The notes under the pieces: generated by a model
Databases searched by the model: none
Seen by the model: only the letters and a program-made list of their open reading frames with translations
What the model was told of the DNA's origin: nothing
From: Sordaria brevicollis
Lineage: Eukaryota; Ascomycota; Sordariomycetes; Sordariales; Sordariaceae
DNA length: 64,000 bases
Assembly: GCA_033439795.1 (NCBI GenBank)
Contig: JAUTDP010000001.1
Location: forward strand, 2,232,001-2,296,000
Reading direction: 5' to 3'
Made by a program: the position numbers and the translations under genes
In this document: positions 11,843 to 23,796 of the stretch, in pieces
Layout of the letters: each line of letters opens with the position of its first letter
How positions within the stretch are numbered: position 1 is the stretch's first letter

Positions 11843-14800
11843 GATGAAGTCTGTTGTGTGGGTAGTTGTGGGTGGTGGTGGTTTGCGAGTTGTTGGCTAG
11901 TATAATATCGGCGACGAAGCTCGTGACAAAGTAATGTAAATCGTACTTTTTGCGGATGAGAAGCTCGAGTCGAGAAAGGGGTGGAGGTAGCAAGGTGGTG
12001 GTTTGCTGTTCGGGAGTGGATTGCAGCAGATTGTTGGCAAGATTGGGTTCTTTGGCTGGAGGGAAGATGGATGTGCAGCCAGGTCTCTCTCTCTCTCTGT
12101 CCTAGGCAGAGTGGGCAGTATGTGTGGCCTGGTCGTCTGGTCGCAGTATGGCAAGGCCCTGCCCGTCCGGATTGACAGGTGTGGGTGGGCTGGTGGGTTG
12201 TGGATTTGGAGTGCTGGAGGTACGGGTCCAGAACAGCCCCAGATAGCAAACTGATAACGGAGACTAACTGCTTTGTAGCACCTGCCGGGTTGTAAGCTGT
12301 TACTGCACGCTAGCAGAGATAGCTCTTTCCGCGTCAATCTTTGGTCGGGTATCCGCGTAGGTGCGTAGGGTTCACGGGTTAGTTCTCTTGATGGCCACAA
12401 TGTGATGGATATGTCGAAGGTAGTTCAGGTTGGCGGCGATGGTATCGTTGGGAGCGGACGACTATGTATTCGCCTCTAGACAGACACAAGTGATGATGCC
12501 CTGCCCTGTGCCCTGAGAACGGCAGCCTGTGGTGGTGACTCTTGTCTCTTTTGGTTGGATCCGATTTTTCCTTGGCTCGGTCTTGGTGCTAGGAGTCAAC
12601 AGAGTCTAGGTCACTCCACAAAGTAACCAAAAATACACTTTGACGTGACTGTGTCGAATCAGGGTAAGGTGTCCGGTATGCGGTGATGATAAACTTTCTG
12701 ATATGGGATTTTGGGAGGAGGTGTCGTCAATTCAAGCAAGAGGGATGTTCCAGGTCTAGAAGCGTAGGAGTAGCTACAGGAGCTTAGGTAGAGATAAAAA
12801 AAGGTAGGATGGGTTTTAGGTATATCTTGCGCGGATCACGGTTCGGGGTTCAACTGTTTGATCTCATCTCCATGTCTCCAAGTATCGCCTGCCGAACGGG
12901 ACCCTCCTCTTCTGGGTCAGCCTTGCGCCCGCGCCCCGGTGAGGCCGACCGGTGGGCAGCTTGAAACGGCACCTCCAAGTAAGTCGTCACCACCTGCCTG
13001 AGCCCTACAGATAAATCCCTTCCGTCACTGCGTGCCAGAGGCCGCTCGTGCCTGCACAAACAAACTGCTGTGGTCGTGAAGCGGGGTTCCCCGGCTGTTT
13101 CATCCCGCAAAAGCCCAGCTGAGCTTTTTAGGCGCCGCGCCGCGGCTCATCCGCTGCGGGTGGACGTTGCGCCGGGCTGTGTTCGTCACTTCTCTCTAAC
13201 AATCACGGCATTATTGGAAAAGTCCCACCAGGTCGGGTCTTTGTCGCGAGCCCAAACTTTGTGATTCCTTTACTTTTTTTTCCATTAACACGGCTCAATG
13301 AATCCATATATATCTTTGCATCAGGACGCGACGACCTCTTCCCGGCTCGCCAGGCACACGCATCTAACGGCGAGACCCCTAACCCCGAGTTCCTGCAAGA
13401 AGCTCACCAACCCCGAGCCGCCGAGCAACCCAATGTGGGGTAACGAGCTGCAGGGGAGGTGGATTCTCTCCGCGAACGGGTATTTCTTGTACAAGATCTG
13501 GGGACAAGTGGAAATTCCACTTTGCAGAGAGAGGCTTCAGCTGAAAAGTGGAAAAACGCATTTTTGTTCAGCACTTCCTTCACCTGTGGCAATGTTCGAG
13601 GATAGATAGCAACGAGGCAGATCTGAACGCTTTCTACTTTGTTGCATACATATAGTGTATAGACGAGACGGGTCACGCGATGGGTTAACACATTGGGCTA
13701 TGAACACTTTTACTACTGGACTCCGTGGGAGATGCGCGCGGGTATCTGGGAGGCTGTGCAACTCTAAAGTCGAACGAGGAGGCTCAAAGAGGAGAATACT
13801 GTCCAGGGCACCCGGCGCTTCGTCGTCGTCGTCGTCGCCGTCGTCCGGTCAGTGACTTTACTGATACGTATTTCGCTTCCAGGGTCCTGGACACCTGGAC
13901 TCTTTTGGAGTTGAGCGGTGTCTGCAAAAGTGACAATGATCCGCGGGGTGAACTGCCAGAATGAGGCGGGGTCACAGTACGCTTCAAGACAATTAACAGG
14001 CTGTCGACCTCTTTTTGCCACACAAGCACGCGGGAGCGCCTATGTATCTCTACCGTGCAATAAACAGACAGTTGAACACTGTCCCATTTGCTTCCTCTCC
14101 AAAAAGGGAAACATCGCCTTCCTCAGCAGTCCAGGAGGGAGCCCTTGCTCCAAGAACATCGTCATGACGATATGTAGCGGTGTCCTCTTTCAACTCTCAC
14201 AAAAAAATTGAAGGGGGAAATCCAACTCGTCCGGATATCCAAAAGTGGAAGGCAAGAAGGGATCACCAAACAGGGCTTGAGCGCGACAATTGCTCCGGTA
14301 TAGTACAGCCAGTAGTGTAAAAAACCCCGACTGGAGCGTCATCGAACAAAAGGTCCAAATCCACTATCCACACTTCCGGTTTGGGATGGAATTGATTCCC
14401 AATTTCGTCATCAATCTCATTCCAGAGAAAAGCATCCATACATCCCATCATTCTCGACCCAACAGAACTAACGAACTTTAACATCCGCATTCCATATGGT
14501 TAATCGTATATGGGCTGTGCGCGTGCCACGAACGGGAATACTAGGGATGAAATTTTTTCGATAGCCTAGCCAAACAGCCGGGACATGGAGCTTGTGAAAT
14601 GAATGACTGTGCGGTCGAACTATGACGACACACACCATCCATCCAATCCACCCGGCAATTGGGTTCAGTTCAGTTCAGGTCGTTTGTTCAGGCTGTTCAG
14701 GCTGTTGTTCCGTTCTTTCAGCCCTCTCTAGTTTCAGTCTCGGGTAGGGTATACCCTCACTTTTTTGCCCCCTTTCCTTCCTTCAGCCCCTTCTTTTGGG

Positions 14801-15345
14801 CGTTGGGCGCATGAAAGCGTCTATTTTCTTTCTACTGCAATACGCCGAGACACACATTAGGACGCGAAACTTAAATCTCACCCTCGTGACCTTATGGATG
14901 TAGAGCTTGTGTGACGCGGTACGTAGAAAATTTTTGGGGTTTAGGTCTTGAACTGAAACTGGGGGGAAGGGAAACACAGCATGAGCATGAGCATGAGCAT
15001 GAGCATGGAGCTACCTAGCCGCTGATATCATATCGTCACTTCTTTGCCACTGGTTCGTGACGGCGGCACGCTTGGGACTAGTACACTTAAAATTATGACT
15101 ACGTATCGTTATGACGAACAGGTATCACACACATGCGGTTTGTAAATATTCGAAATGACCGCGAAACGCCAGTGGACACCTTGAGGACAGTTAGATGAGC
15201 TCCTTGATGTCCCATCTTCGTATACAAATAAGAAAAAAACAGATGTTGCAAGAATACATCAAATAGAGCGATGTGGGTATTGAAATTGGAATAGAAAAAA
15301 AAAACATTAGTAGAAAAGAGTCACACAAATCATCCAGGTTTTAAA
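11843..15345. other. Intergenic spacer PP2C-AXL2
   Basis: 3.5 kb with no recognisable gene. The part next to 11,843 is the PP2C promoter and leader. A GCATGA hexamer is repeated nearly five times at 14979-15007. GTTCAG repeats lie near 14663-14715. The end near 15,300 is AT-rich and probably the 3' flank of the next minus-strand gene. Open frames up to 279 codons here are repetitive Ser/Thr/Pro shadow translations without family resemblance. Confidence 0.5.
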
Positions 15346-18300
15346 CTAGATATAAACCGCAAAATCCGAACTCGTCTTACTCTGCGAAGTAACCAGCGCT
15401 ATCGGCTGCGGAGACCGAAACCTCGGGTTCGCACTCCTTGTCGCGCTCGCCCACTTATTCTCCTTCTCCGCGTTGTCCACCTCCTTCCCATTTCCGTTTC
15501 CGTTACCATCAAGCCAAAAGGACGAAGGCGCCTTGGAGAAACCCCCGACAGATCCAAGACTAGGAGCAGCCCGGATATGTCCTCCGCTCGCCGACCTCTT
15601 GGTCAAGCCCTGCGATGCGATGGAGGAAGCGTCGCCTAAGGGCTGTTGTGGCTGTGGTCGTGGAATAGGGGCAAACGACCATTGACTCTGCGGGTACTTG
15701 GAGCTAGCACCATCGGTGTTGATGTTGGAGAGAGAGTCCTTGTAGGGTGCCCAGTTGGGTTGTGATGCCGATCTGGAACGTCGGTGGAGGCTGGAGTTTG
15801 GTAAAACGACGCTGTCGGCGTTTTCGAGGCTCTGGATTGTCTCGTCGTGCCACTCGTGACTGGAGGGTATTGTTGACCATGTGCTTGATTCGTGGAACGG
15901 TGAGTTGGATACCATGTCTGCGTATGAGATGCCGAGTGAGTTCCTGCTAGGTCGGTTGAAGCTGGATGTGGGTGATGGTTGCTTCTTTTCCTCAGTCGGG
16001 CTTCCTACTACTTCGACCTTTGAGGATACTAGTCGCTGTTTTGGAATGACAATACGCCCTGTGCCGACTGCTCTTCGCGTGACTGGCCTTTCGTACTTGG
16101 TTATTGGTGGTCGCCTCGTCGCTTGTGGCGGTGATGGGAAGTCGGGAATGCCTGAGCTATCAGACTGCTTGTTCGATGATACTAGCGATGTGTCGGGTGT
16201 CTTTTCGTGTAAAGACGCCTGGACACTGGATAGAGGAGGCATGTCATTTTGTGCGGTTCTCGCTGCTCTCCCGAACTTCTCGGCAACGCCCTTGATACTG
16301 ACGACACGGCCCTTGAACCAAGGCCATATGAGCTTTCTCGCAAGCATGGCTGGCTGTATCCGGGAAGTTCTTGAGGGGTCATCGTGAAGTGAGCCTATCG
16401 CTGGAGATCTGTTGTGAACAGATGGCCCGGAACCTAGTTTGCTCCAGTATGACTCGCCGGTATATGCAGAGTTTGGAGTGGGTTGAATGCTAGAGACATC
16501 GTTAAGGCAGGGAATGTCAACCTCGACACCGTCCCGAAACGAGCCTCTCGTGTTGCTGTTGCCGAGAAACTCCAGAGTATTGTCAATAGTGATCCCAGCA
16601 GAGTGCTCCTCATAGTAGCTAGTTTCCGATATATGACTTAGGAGTGTCTGGGTTCTCTCGTGACGCCGATTTCGGGGGTTCCCACCAACAGCACCGGACA
16701 TGAGAGGTGAGCCCGTGACGTCTAGAAGACTACTGCTCGCTGGCAACAGTTCTTCGTTGGTAGGCAGCATCCGAATGGTACTGAGTGGGCGTGGCACATC
16801 TGAGTCAAAGCTTTGGTGGCGGCTGATGCCTGATTCAATATCACTCTTCCGATCCTGTGAAGCCAGTGACATCCGACCTATTGTGCTTTGCGTGTTGTGT
16901 GGTCCCGTTATGTGTTCCATGGAGCTCTGGCCATCTGGACTTGTGACGTTGATAGTGAAAGTCCCCGGGAGAGGCCCCGATATATCACGGGTGCTGAGCT
17001 TTGACCGTTTGGCTTCTCGCCGTCGCCTAAGACAGCAGATCAGCATGCTCATGAGGGCGCCAATAAGCAAGAGCCCGGGAAGGATAGTACACAACAGAAT
17101 GAGCCCGATAGGAGTAGGTGTGTGCTTTCGAGGCTTGCTGTCGTCTGCAGCACCAGTGGATGTAGAGTCCGGCTTCGAGGCGGCGTCGGTCGTGTCTGCC
17201 GCGTCACCAGATTCAGCCACCATATGCACGCTCAGCAAGACTGACTCTGATGTCCCCAGAGCTTTCGAGGTCAATTTTATCGAGACACTCACGACGGAGT
17301 CTTTTGACGAGTCTGGTACGTCGCCCACAATGGTTCTTTCGCGCACATCGACCCATGAGGGCGAGCCATCGTCGTCGATGGCTATCTCTGTGCCATCGGG
17401 ATCCTCCAAGTAAGGCGAAAGGTCGAAGGATATGCGTTCCCCTGCTTGTGCCTTGATGACAGGTAGCTCATCCTTTAGCAAGCTGGAATCTTGAGCCCGA
17501 GTGCCGCTGACCTGGACCATGACAGTCAGATTGAAACTGTCTGCGAAGCTGTCTTCTAGCGCAATCGTAAAGTCGGTTGATTTTGCCGTCATGGGAGGAG
17601 TGCCGGCAATACGTAGGCTGTCCTTTTCAAGGGTCAGCCAAGACGGAACGTCGAAGGTATCGGCGATGGTCAAGCCATCATCGGGTGACATGGATAGGCC
17701 ATCGACTTTGATCCTATCCCGTAGTCCATCATATGAGAATGATTTCCCAGCAGTTGCATTGATGACAACCGTTGTCTGATCGGCTGTGACTCTGTGATTC
17801 CCGACCACAATATTGAACCTCATAGAGGCGCCAGCAAATCCAGGGGTCTCAGTAGCCAGGAGTTGAAACTCGAATGTCTGAGGCGGGTCTATGAGAGCCT
17901 CGGAAGCCGGAGTTTGTCCGGAAAAAGCAAGACGGCCAGCGTCAAACGATATCCAGGCCGGAAGAGGAGTGTTGTCCGACATGACTGCATAGTATGTCAA
18001 GGGCTTGTCCGAGGAGGTTGAGAAGGTCTTTGGGTCCAGCGTGAAAGAGAACTGGTTCCTCGGCGGCGAGAGAATGGTGTAGGGGTTGGAAAAGAAGCCA
18101 AACCCTGGTATCTGCTGGTTGAGAGGAATATCGAGCTTGGGTCCAGGTTTTCGTGATGCGATCAGAGTGATGTCGAGAGTTGTCGAGCCCGTCTCATCGG
18201 TTGCCACCAGACCAAATGGTATATCCACCATCTCTCCTGGCCCAACATCTGCCTCCTTTGGCGTACCGTACAGTCTCCGGGCATCGCTGTCGATTGAGAG

Positions 18301-18498
18301 CCATTTTGGGGAATTTGTGAGTGAATAAGTGACAGCCGAAGATGATGTAAATGTTGACTTGGAGAACACGAACGAGAAGGGCTCTCCGATTCTCGCAATA
18401 GGGGGGATCTGGGAGCTGATGGGAAAGTAGACTCCAGGAGCAGCAGTAGACACTGTAACGAAGAATAGCAAAGTGATCAGGCGCATAATGAACGCCAT
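15346..18498 (-). CDS. axl2: Axl2-like cadherin-domain plasma-membrane protein
   Basis: Single exon, 1,050 aa from the ATG at 18498 (context ATCACCATGG). In budding yeast Axl2 marks the axial bud site and works with septins. In filamentous Sordariales the homologue is tied to septation and conidiation. An N-terminal signal peptide (about 1-20, ending STAAPGVYF) is followed by four dystroglycan-type cadherin-like repeats (about residues 25-120, 125-240, 245-345 and 350-455), recognisable by repeats such as PKWLSIDSDARRLYGTP, PAWISFDAGRLAFSGQTP and PSWLTLEKDSLRIAGTP. One membrane span lies at about 462-486 (GLILLCTILPGLLLIGALMSMLICC), then CLRRRREAKRSK as stop-transfer. A Ser-rich cytoplasmic tail of about 560 aa follows. 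The frame stays open 47 codons upstream, but that extension is Cys-rich and would bury the signal peptide, so I chose the downstream start. Confidence 0.9.
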   Translation of the reverse strand: MAFIMRLITLLFFVTVSTAAPGVYFPISSQIPPIARIGEPFSFVFSKSTFTSSSAVTYSLTNSPKWLSIDSDARRLYGTPKEADVGPGEMVDIPFGLVATDETGSTTLDITLIASRKPGPKLDIPLNQQIPGFGFFSNPYTILSPPRNQFSFTLDPKTFSTSSDKPLTYYAVMSDNTPLPAWISFDAGRLAFSGQTPASEALIDPPQTFEFQLLATETPGFAGASMRFNIVVGNHRVTADQTTVVINATAGKSFSYDGLRDRIKVDGLSMSPDDGLTIADTFDVPSWLTLEKDSLRIAGTPPMTAKSTDFTIALEDSFADSFNLTVMVQVSGTRAQDSSLLKDELPVIKAQAGERISFDLSPYLEDPDGTEIAIDDDGSPSWVDVRERTIVGDVPDSSKDSVVSVSIKLTSKALGTSESVLLSVHMVAESGDAADTTDAASKPDSTSTGAADDSKPRKHTPTPIGLILLCTILPGLLLIGALMSMLICCLRRRREAKRSKLSTRDISGPLPGTFTINVTSPDGQSSMEHITGPHNTQSTIGRMSLASQDRKSDIESGISRHQSFDSDVPRPLSTIRMLPTNEELLPASSSLLDVTGSPLMSGAVGGNPRNRRHERTQTLLSHISETSYYEEHSAGITIDNTLEFLGNSNTRGSFRDGVEVDIPCLNDVSSIQPTPNSAYTGESYWSKLGSGPSVHNRSPAIGSLHDDPSRTSRIQPAMLARKLIWPWFKGRVVSIKGVAEKFGRAARTAQNDMPPLSSVQASLHEKTPDTSLVSSNKQSDSSGIPDFPSPPQATRRPPITKYERPVTRRAVGTGRIVIPKQRLVSSKVEVVGSPTEEKKQPSPTSSFNRPSRNSLGISYADMVSNSPFHESSTWSTIPSSHEWHDETIQSLENADSVVLPNSSLHRRSRSASQPNWAPYKDSLSNINTDGASSKYPQSQWSFAPIPRPQPQQPLGDASSIASQGLTKRSASGGHIRAAPSLGSVGGFSKAPSSFWLDGNGNGNGKEVDNAEKENKWASATRSANPRFRSPQPIALVTSQSKTSSDFAVYI

Positions 18499-19620
18499 GG
18501 TGATGATGTTAACGGCGAGCGAAGCGCTGCCTAGGGTACCAAATCGTGGGTAACAAAAGCAACAGCAATATTCACAAAGACTGGAAGACGGAGGAAACTC
18601 ATCATGAACACCAGAGCAGACAGCTCTGAGGGCATCCACCTAGACATAAGAGACGGCAAAACGCGAAATCTTCAAAGAGGGAGGCTGACCCCGAATTTCT
18701 TCATGAGGCATGTTCCCTTGCGTCACGCTCTCGAAGAATTGCTAAGAGGGGCAAGTCGCGACTCACCAGCCGCCCCTTGGGCTTTAAACGCGACATCAGA
18801 CATTTGGCAGAAGTCTGTAATGGAAACCTCTATAGTGGTGTCGCGAGCCCACTTGAGCAATGCTGGATTGGCATTGGAACCGCTGTAATGGGGTTGGTGA
18901 AGTGGTTGAAGCATTCCAGTCGAGCTTCAAAGTGAACACCCGCCCACCAGGTGAAGAGTCCTGAGAGCCCATGAGACGCGTGCTTCGAGGAGGCGTTCCA
19001 TCGTGACACGTTTCAGAGGGCGGAGATTATGTAAAGAGGAGTGTCATGATGGCTTTTGAGTCCGATCATCGATGTTGAAAAACCATTTGGTGCCGATGTG
19101 CAGCCTCTCGTTCATCGATGAGGGCGCGTCATGTTGATGGATAATATCGCCAATCAAATGACTGGAGTCGCACTGCTGCAGCCTTTCTCACGGCTCGACA
19201 ATTGTCCGGTGAAGAGCCAAGCCCGAGCATTTCCTCTCCTCTTGACTTTGCTGGAAAGAACAACCGCAGTCTCGACCGACAGAGTGCAGTGTCCCACTTC
19301 GTTGCTGCTCAATGATCGTGCCTTCCTGTTGTGTCAAGTCGGAGGTTTAAAAGGTGCTGTCTTATCAACCCCGCAAAATGGAAGGGAGGGGAATTTTCGA
19401 GTGGAGACTTTGTGCGCGCTTGCCCGTTCGAGCGTCTAGACCACCACAGGGCAGGGCAACGACGACGGTGATACCAGATAACAAACTCTGCCCAACGGCG
19501 AATTTTTCTTTCGGAGAACACCAAACCTTCAAATTGACATGTTGTTGTAGAGTCCCTGAGAAGTTGCAAGTTTGTATCGCATCAGCTTTATCCCGAAAGA
19601 AAACGCCCGAACCACCCACC
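18499..19620. other. Divergent promoter region AXL2/EFM6
   Basis: 1.1 kb between genes transcribed away from each other, so it must hold both promoters. No gene recognised and no clear TATA box seen. The short open frames on both strands have no family resemblance. Confidence 0.5.
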
Positions 19621-20599
19621 ATGACTGTCCGATCCCGATCATCGTCACCCGAGTTCGATCCGTTGGCATTCGACCAGGATTTCACGCCTCTGCCAGAGTA
19701 CAAGGCTCCTACCGACACGGCTCTTGACTTTGATGGTCTCCTGCCTGAGCCTTTGAAGCTTCACGAAGATTTAAAGACGGGGTGCGGAGGCATGCTTTGG
19801 CCGGCCGGGATGACTCTCGCCAAGCATATGCTGCGCTACCACCGCGATAAGCTGCAAAAGGCTCGGATGTAGGTGCCTTTTATGCCGGCTCTTCATCCAA
19901 CATGAAGCCACGAAAACAACAACAACCACCACCACCACCACATGGCATGACACTGACATACATATCTTCCCCAGACTCGAGATTGGCGCCGGCGGTGGCC
20001 TTGTCGGGCTTGCAGTAGCCAAAGGCTGCAGCTATGAAACTCCCATGTATATCACAGACCAACTGGAGATGGAAGAGCTCATGGCACACAACATCACTCT
20101 GAATGGCCTCAACGACAAGGTCAAATCCATGATCCTCAACTGGTAAGTAAAACTCGTTCTGTGTGACGGCTTTCCCCGCTCTTCTGAAAGACACAGCATC
20201 GGACTCTTGTTCTTCCACGGTCCCGACCACGATCGGGTCACTCGGGCTCGGGTTCAGAGTGCCCACGCTTATGCTATGCTTATTCTGACAACCTCTTGTG
20301 ATGCAAACAGGGGCGAGCCACTCCCAGAAGAAATCGTTGCCCTCAAGCCTGATACTATTCTGGCTGCTGATTGCGTCTACTTCGAACCCGCCTTCCCGCT
20401 CCTCCTTCAGACCCTGAAGGATCTATTGGCCCTTGAACCCAACGCCACCGTTTACTTCTGTTTCAAGAAGAGACGCCGTGCAGACATGCAGTTTATCAAG
20501 GCTGCCAGAAAGAACTTCAAAATCACCGAGCTTGAGGACCAAGACCGGCCCGTGTTCAACAGAGAAGGCTTGTTCCTGTACGCGATATCCCGCAAATAA
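19621..20599 (+). CDS. efm6: EFM6-type protein lysine methyltransferase
   Basis: Three exons, 19621-19868, 19975-20142 and 20311-20599, giving 234 aa. The family is the Methyltransf_16 seven-beta-strand type. Yeast Efm6 methylates elongation factor eEF1A on a lysine in the cytosol, using S-adenosylmethionine. The SAM-binding motif I is rebuilt across the first junction: RILEIGAGGGLVGLAVAKGC at about residues 82-101. The post-I region YITDQLEMEELMAHNITLN follows, then LNW at the second junction, and LAADCVYFEPAFPLLLQTL (about 156-174) with the acidic motif typical of this family. The N-terminal part PLKLHEDLKTGCGGMLWPAGMTLAKHML is also family-typical. Intron 1 has donor GTAGGT (106 nt) and intron 2 GTAAGT (168 nt). 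Without splicing the frame hits a TAG one codon after exon 1. The substrate is inferred from homology only. Confidence 0.9.
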
Positions 20600-22655
20600 G
20601 AAATGAAAAAAAGGATATTCAACACTTTCCAAGTTCAGTCAGCATCACCAAAGGATCTTCAAAGGAAGCCGTTTCCGCGCCCAGAGGAATCGAGAGGCAT
20701 TTTTTATTGTCAAGAAAACCTCCAATCAACCGACGATGGCAACCAAGTGGGACGCAGACTTGACGTTTTCGCCAGAGTCTGGCCATGACAGGCAACATTG
20801 CATATTCAGACACCATACATGTTGCAAGGCGAATGTGCATGTTGCCGACCTCTGGAGACGCCCACGTAAGACGAGCCTGCCGAGCCCGCATATCAACTGC
20901 GACAAGGACGCGCCCCACATCTTATCACTTATTCGCACGCATGGCAAACAACTGTGGGAGTCGAATAACGGATACCGGTCAAGGCCTCAGTTGCTCAACC
21001 TCTATCACATCATATTGGTCGTCCAGTGGTATCCAATTGTTGAGAGGTTGCGGAACCAGGCCTGACGTCCGAAGCCGGCCAAAAGGAGGGGAAAGAGGAC
21101 GCATCTCCATCCAGAACCGCAGGTCTGCGGCATCATATTGGTGAGTAACCATTGCTTTTACGAAAAAGCTTTTGTCCTGCCAAAGAGGCCCTTTCTTTTC
21201 TCCTCTCAAGTCCCACTGTGGCAAGTCGCAACTGGGCCTTTTTTTCTCTGCCGGTATGCAATACATCGACGATGCTTTGGGGGTATAGTCGCAGCTTTCT
21301 GTCACATCAGCACATCTAGATCGTGGGTCTTCTCTTCCGTCTCTATCCGTCCCGCCGTTCGCGGCTTTTTGGACGAACTGACCGTTCATCCTTAATCCAA
21401 CATCTGTTCATTTTTTACACTTTCCCTCTCATTTAGCAGTGAAACGCCAAAGCCATATTGTCCCACCACACGCGCGGCTCTCAGCCGAATCCTCACAGGG
21501 CGCCACGGTGTTTGACATTACACTTAGTAAATGCCTTTTGAAGTTCCCCTCATCCAGCGATGCGCATGGAACAGCGTACGGGACGGACGGCCCCAGTCTG
21601 ACAAGCTGTCGGGCCTGTGGGCGACAAGGACATCCAGGCACGCGGAGCACGGCAGAATAAAGAATTTTCGATGAGCGGGGCGGATCGCCGGAGAAGTTCA
21701 GCGGCGCCCAGGAGCCCAGCCAGGCCTCGGGATCGCCAGCGCTTATGATTGGTCAAGATGATCCCGGTTCAGTTGGTTCCTGGCCGTTCCTGAACCAAGA
21801 AAAACATGGGCCCGGCTTTTGTTCCGCGTCAGTGCCTTGCAGGTCAGCTGCAAGGGCCAAGTCTCCCGCGTCGCTTCTGGTCAAGTTTTTCAATTTCAGC
21901 GTCATTGACCTTATTTGGTACCATGCTACGCCGCCACATTGCGAGATTTGTTAGGTCGATACAATGTCTTGGGTTCGAAGGAGCCGTCAGGAGTTGGCTT
22001 ACGATGCAGTTCCCCTCCTCCAGCGGTAATCTGAGCGGTAACTCTTCGCGGCCCTACCTCGAGCCTACGAAACCACGGCACGTCAAAGAAGCTTTGTGGG
22101 ACGAATGCAGCACATCTGCAAACATCGGATGAAAACAAGGGACAACGTCTCTGGTTGGGCTAAAGGGCATGTCAAAAAGCAACCGCCAATTTCTTTGTCC
22201 AAGGCGCAGCCCACGATGATTTGCTTGACTGTCCGCACTGTCACAAACTCACAATGCTGTTTGGCACCGGAAAAGCCCTGACAAGCCCAGCGGTCTGCTC
22301 CTCGTCCCCGAAGCAAGAACCACACTAACAACTGATCGAGCTTGAGATGGTATCAAACACGTGGTGAATGGGGTTGTTTGACAAGTCGGTTGGGACGATC
22401 GAGTCGGGCCTGGCTAGGCATCTTCGGCAGGATGGGGCCCAACAGTTGTGACCGGCCCACTCGCATGGAGGCATTCACACTTGTAAGCAGGGGCAGGGGT
22501 AAGAAAAAGACAAGGGAAATGGCTGAGCATCGCTTGCCTCCAGCCGGATCATCAGCCTTTTTGGGCCATCCCAGGCGTTGTCATGCTCGCCCGGACCACC
22601 CGTCTCCCCTTCATTTTGTTTCCCCCGGCCCTAGGATCGAACGGCTTCTTTCTTT
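20600..22655. other. Intergenic spacer EFM6-DPBB
   Basis: 2 kb without a recognisable gene. Base composition is normal, so this is not RIP-mutated. The phrase CATCATATTGG occurs twice (about 21010 and 21131). I see no RNA gene. Confidence 0.45.
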
Positions 22656-22662
22656 TATAAAG
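22656..22662 (+). promoter_or_regulatory. TATA box, DPBB gene
   Basis: TATAAAG in a GC-rich surround, followed by pyrimidine-rich DNA (CTCCTCATCCCGTC and similar) that suits a start site near 22,690. It lies about 330 bases before the ATG at 22,990, leaving a long untranslated leader. Confidence 0.5.
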
Positions 22663-22989
22663 GTTCATGCCCGTTTCATCTCTCCTCATCCCGTCTTTTT
22701 CACTCCTCACAAGCTCCCCTGCTCTTCGCTGATCGAACCTTTTGGGAACATCAGCTATACATTCCTTCCTCGAGCCGGCTACGAGAAACACCTTCATTGA
22801 AAATCAATCTCGACATTGACGATCCCTCACATTCCAACGGCTTATACAGCACAGACAACATCAAGGATCCTTCCACCTACCTACACCCTCCCTTTACGGT
22901 AGCCAAGACAACCAGGTGTCAACCATCAGTTTCTCGTTGACGAGAGACATATCACAATCCTTTTTGAACTTCAACTCAACACTATCAAC

Positions 22990-23796
22990 ATGAAGTCTAC
23001 CACGGTCGTCGTCGGCCTTCTGGCCTCAGTCGCTCTAGCCCAGCCTCGCCACGGCCACAGCCACCAGAAGAAGGACCATGGTCACCACAACAAGCGTGCT
23101 CTTGTCACGGAGTGGGTGACTGAGACCGTCTACGAGACCGTTACCAAGATCATTGATGCGACCACCACCCAGGTGATCGTTCCTCCCAAGGCCACTTCAA
23201 CCCTCATCACCTCGGTCTCGCAAGCCCACTCGAGCGCTGCTGCGCCCGTGGTGCCCGTTGTTCCCGCTTCCTCTCCCAAGGTTGAGGCTCCTCCTCCTGC
23301 TCCCGAGACTACCAGCCAGCCGGCTCCTCCAGTCCAGACGGTCGCTCCTCCCCCTCCTCCTCCCCCTCCCGTGGAGAGCCCGTCTGCCCCGGCTCCTGTC
23401 GTTCAGCCCGCCGTCGCCCCCACCGTTGCCTCTCCTCCGGCCGTTGAGACCGTCAAGACAGAGTCTACTGCCAGCACTGGCAGCTCCCACACCGGCGACC
23501 TCACCTACTACGATGTCGGCTTGGGTGCGTGCGGTTTTGATGACGGCGGCTTGGACATGTCCGACAACATCGTTGCCCTCTCCCACGAGTTGATGGGTAC
23601 CCAGTCCAACGGCAACCCCTACTGCAACAGGAAGGTCGTCATCAAGGCTAACGGCAAGACTGTTACTGCCACTGTCCGCGACAAGTGCATGGGATGCGCC
23701 TTCAGCGACATCGATGTCTCCAAGAAGGCCTTTGTCGAGGTCTTTGGCGCTCTCACCGACGGCCGCAAGAAGGTCGAGTGGGCTTTCGCCGAGTAA
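22990..23796 (+). CDS. Secreted RlpA-like double-psi beta-barrel protein
   Basis: Single exon, 268 aa. The signal peptide is residues 1-17 (ending SVALA). A His/Lys-rich stretch ends in a Lys-Arg at 35-36, a probable Kex2 site, followed by [18 protein letters not shown], a motif common in fungal cell-wall proteins. Residues about 70-165 form a Pro/Ala/Val/Ser-rich linker with an eight-proline run, probably O-mannosylated. The C-terminal domain (169-268: [19 protein letters not shown] to VEWAFAE) is the double-psi beta-barrel of the RlpA/barwin/expansin type, as in the Asp f 7 allergen group. It holds the [28 protein letters not shown] block and paired cysteines. Such proteins sit in the wall or medium and probably bind polysaccharide; no enzyme activity is established. 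Strong third-position C bias suggests high expression. Confidence 0.9.
   Translation: MKSTTVVVGLLASVALAQPRHGHSHQKKDHGHHNKRALVTEWVTETVYETVTKIIDATTTQVIVPPKATSTLITSVSQAHSSAAAPVVPVVPASSPKVEAPPPAPETTSQPAPPVQTVAPPPPPPPPVESPSAPAPVVQPAVAPTVASPPAVETVKTESTASTGSSHTGDLTYYDVGLGACGFDDGGLDMSDNIVALSHELMGTQSNGNPYCNRKVVIKANGKTVTATVRDKCMGCAFSDIDVSKKAFVEVFGALTDGRKKVEWAFAE

Noticed and set aside
11410..12400. Minus-strand frames of 167-279 codons upstream of the PP2C start
   Set aside because: Ser/Thr/His/Pro-rich translation of pyrimidine-rich leader and intron DNA; the conserved [12 protein letters not shown] start lies inside and in another exon.
18499..18639. 47-codon upstream extension of the Axl2 frame
   Set aside because: It would place a Cys-rich non-hydrophobic stretch before a good signal peptide; the ATG at 18498 has the better start context.
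20207..20310. Upstream start of the third EFM6 exon as an independent gene
   Set aside because: This stretch is intron; the conserved LNW-GEP junction requires splicing 20142 to 20311.
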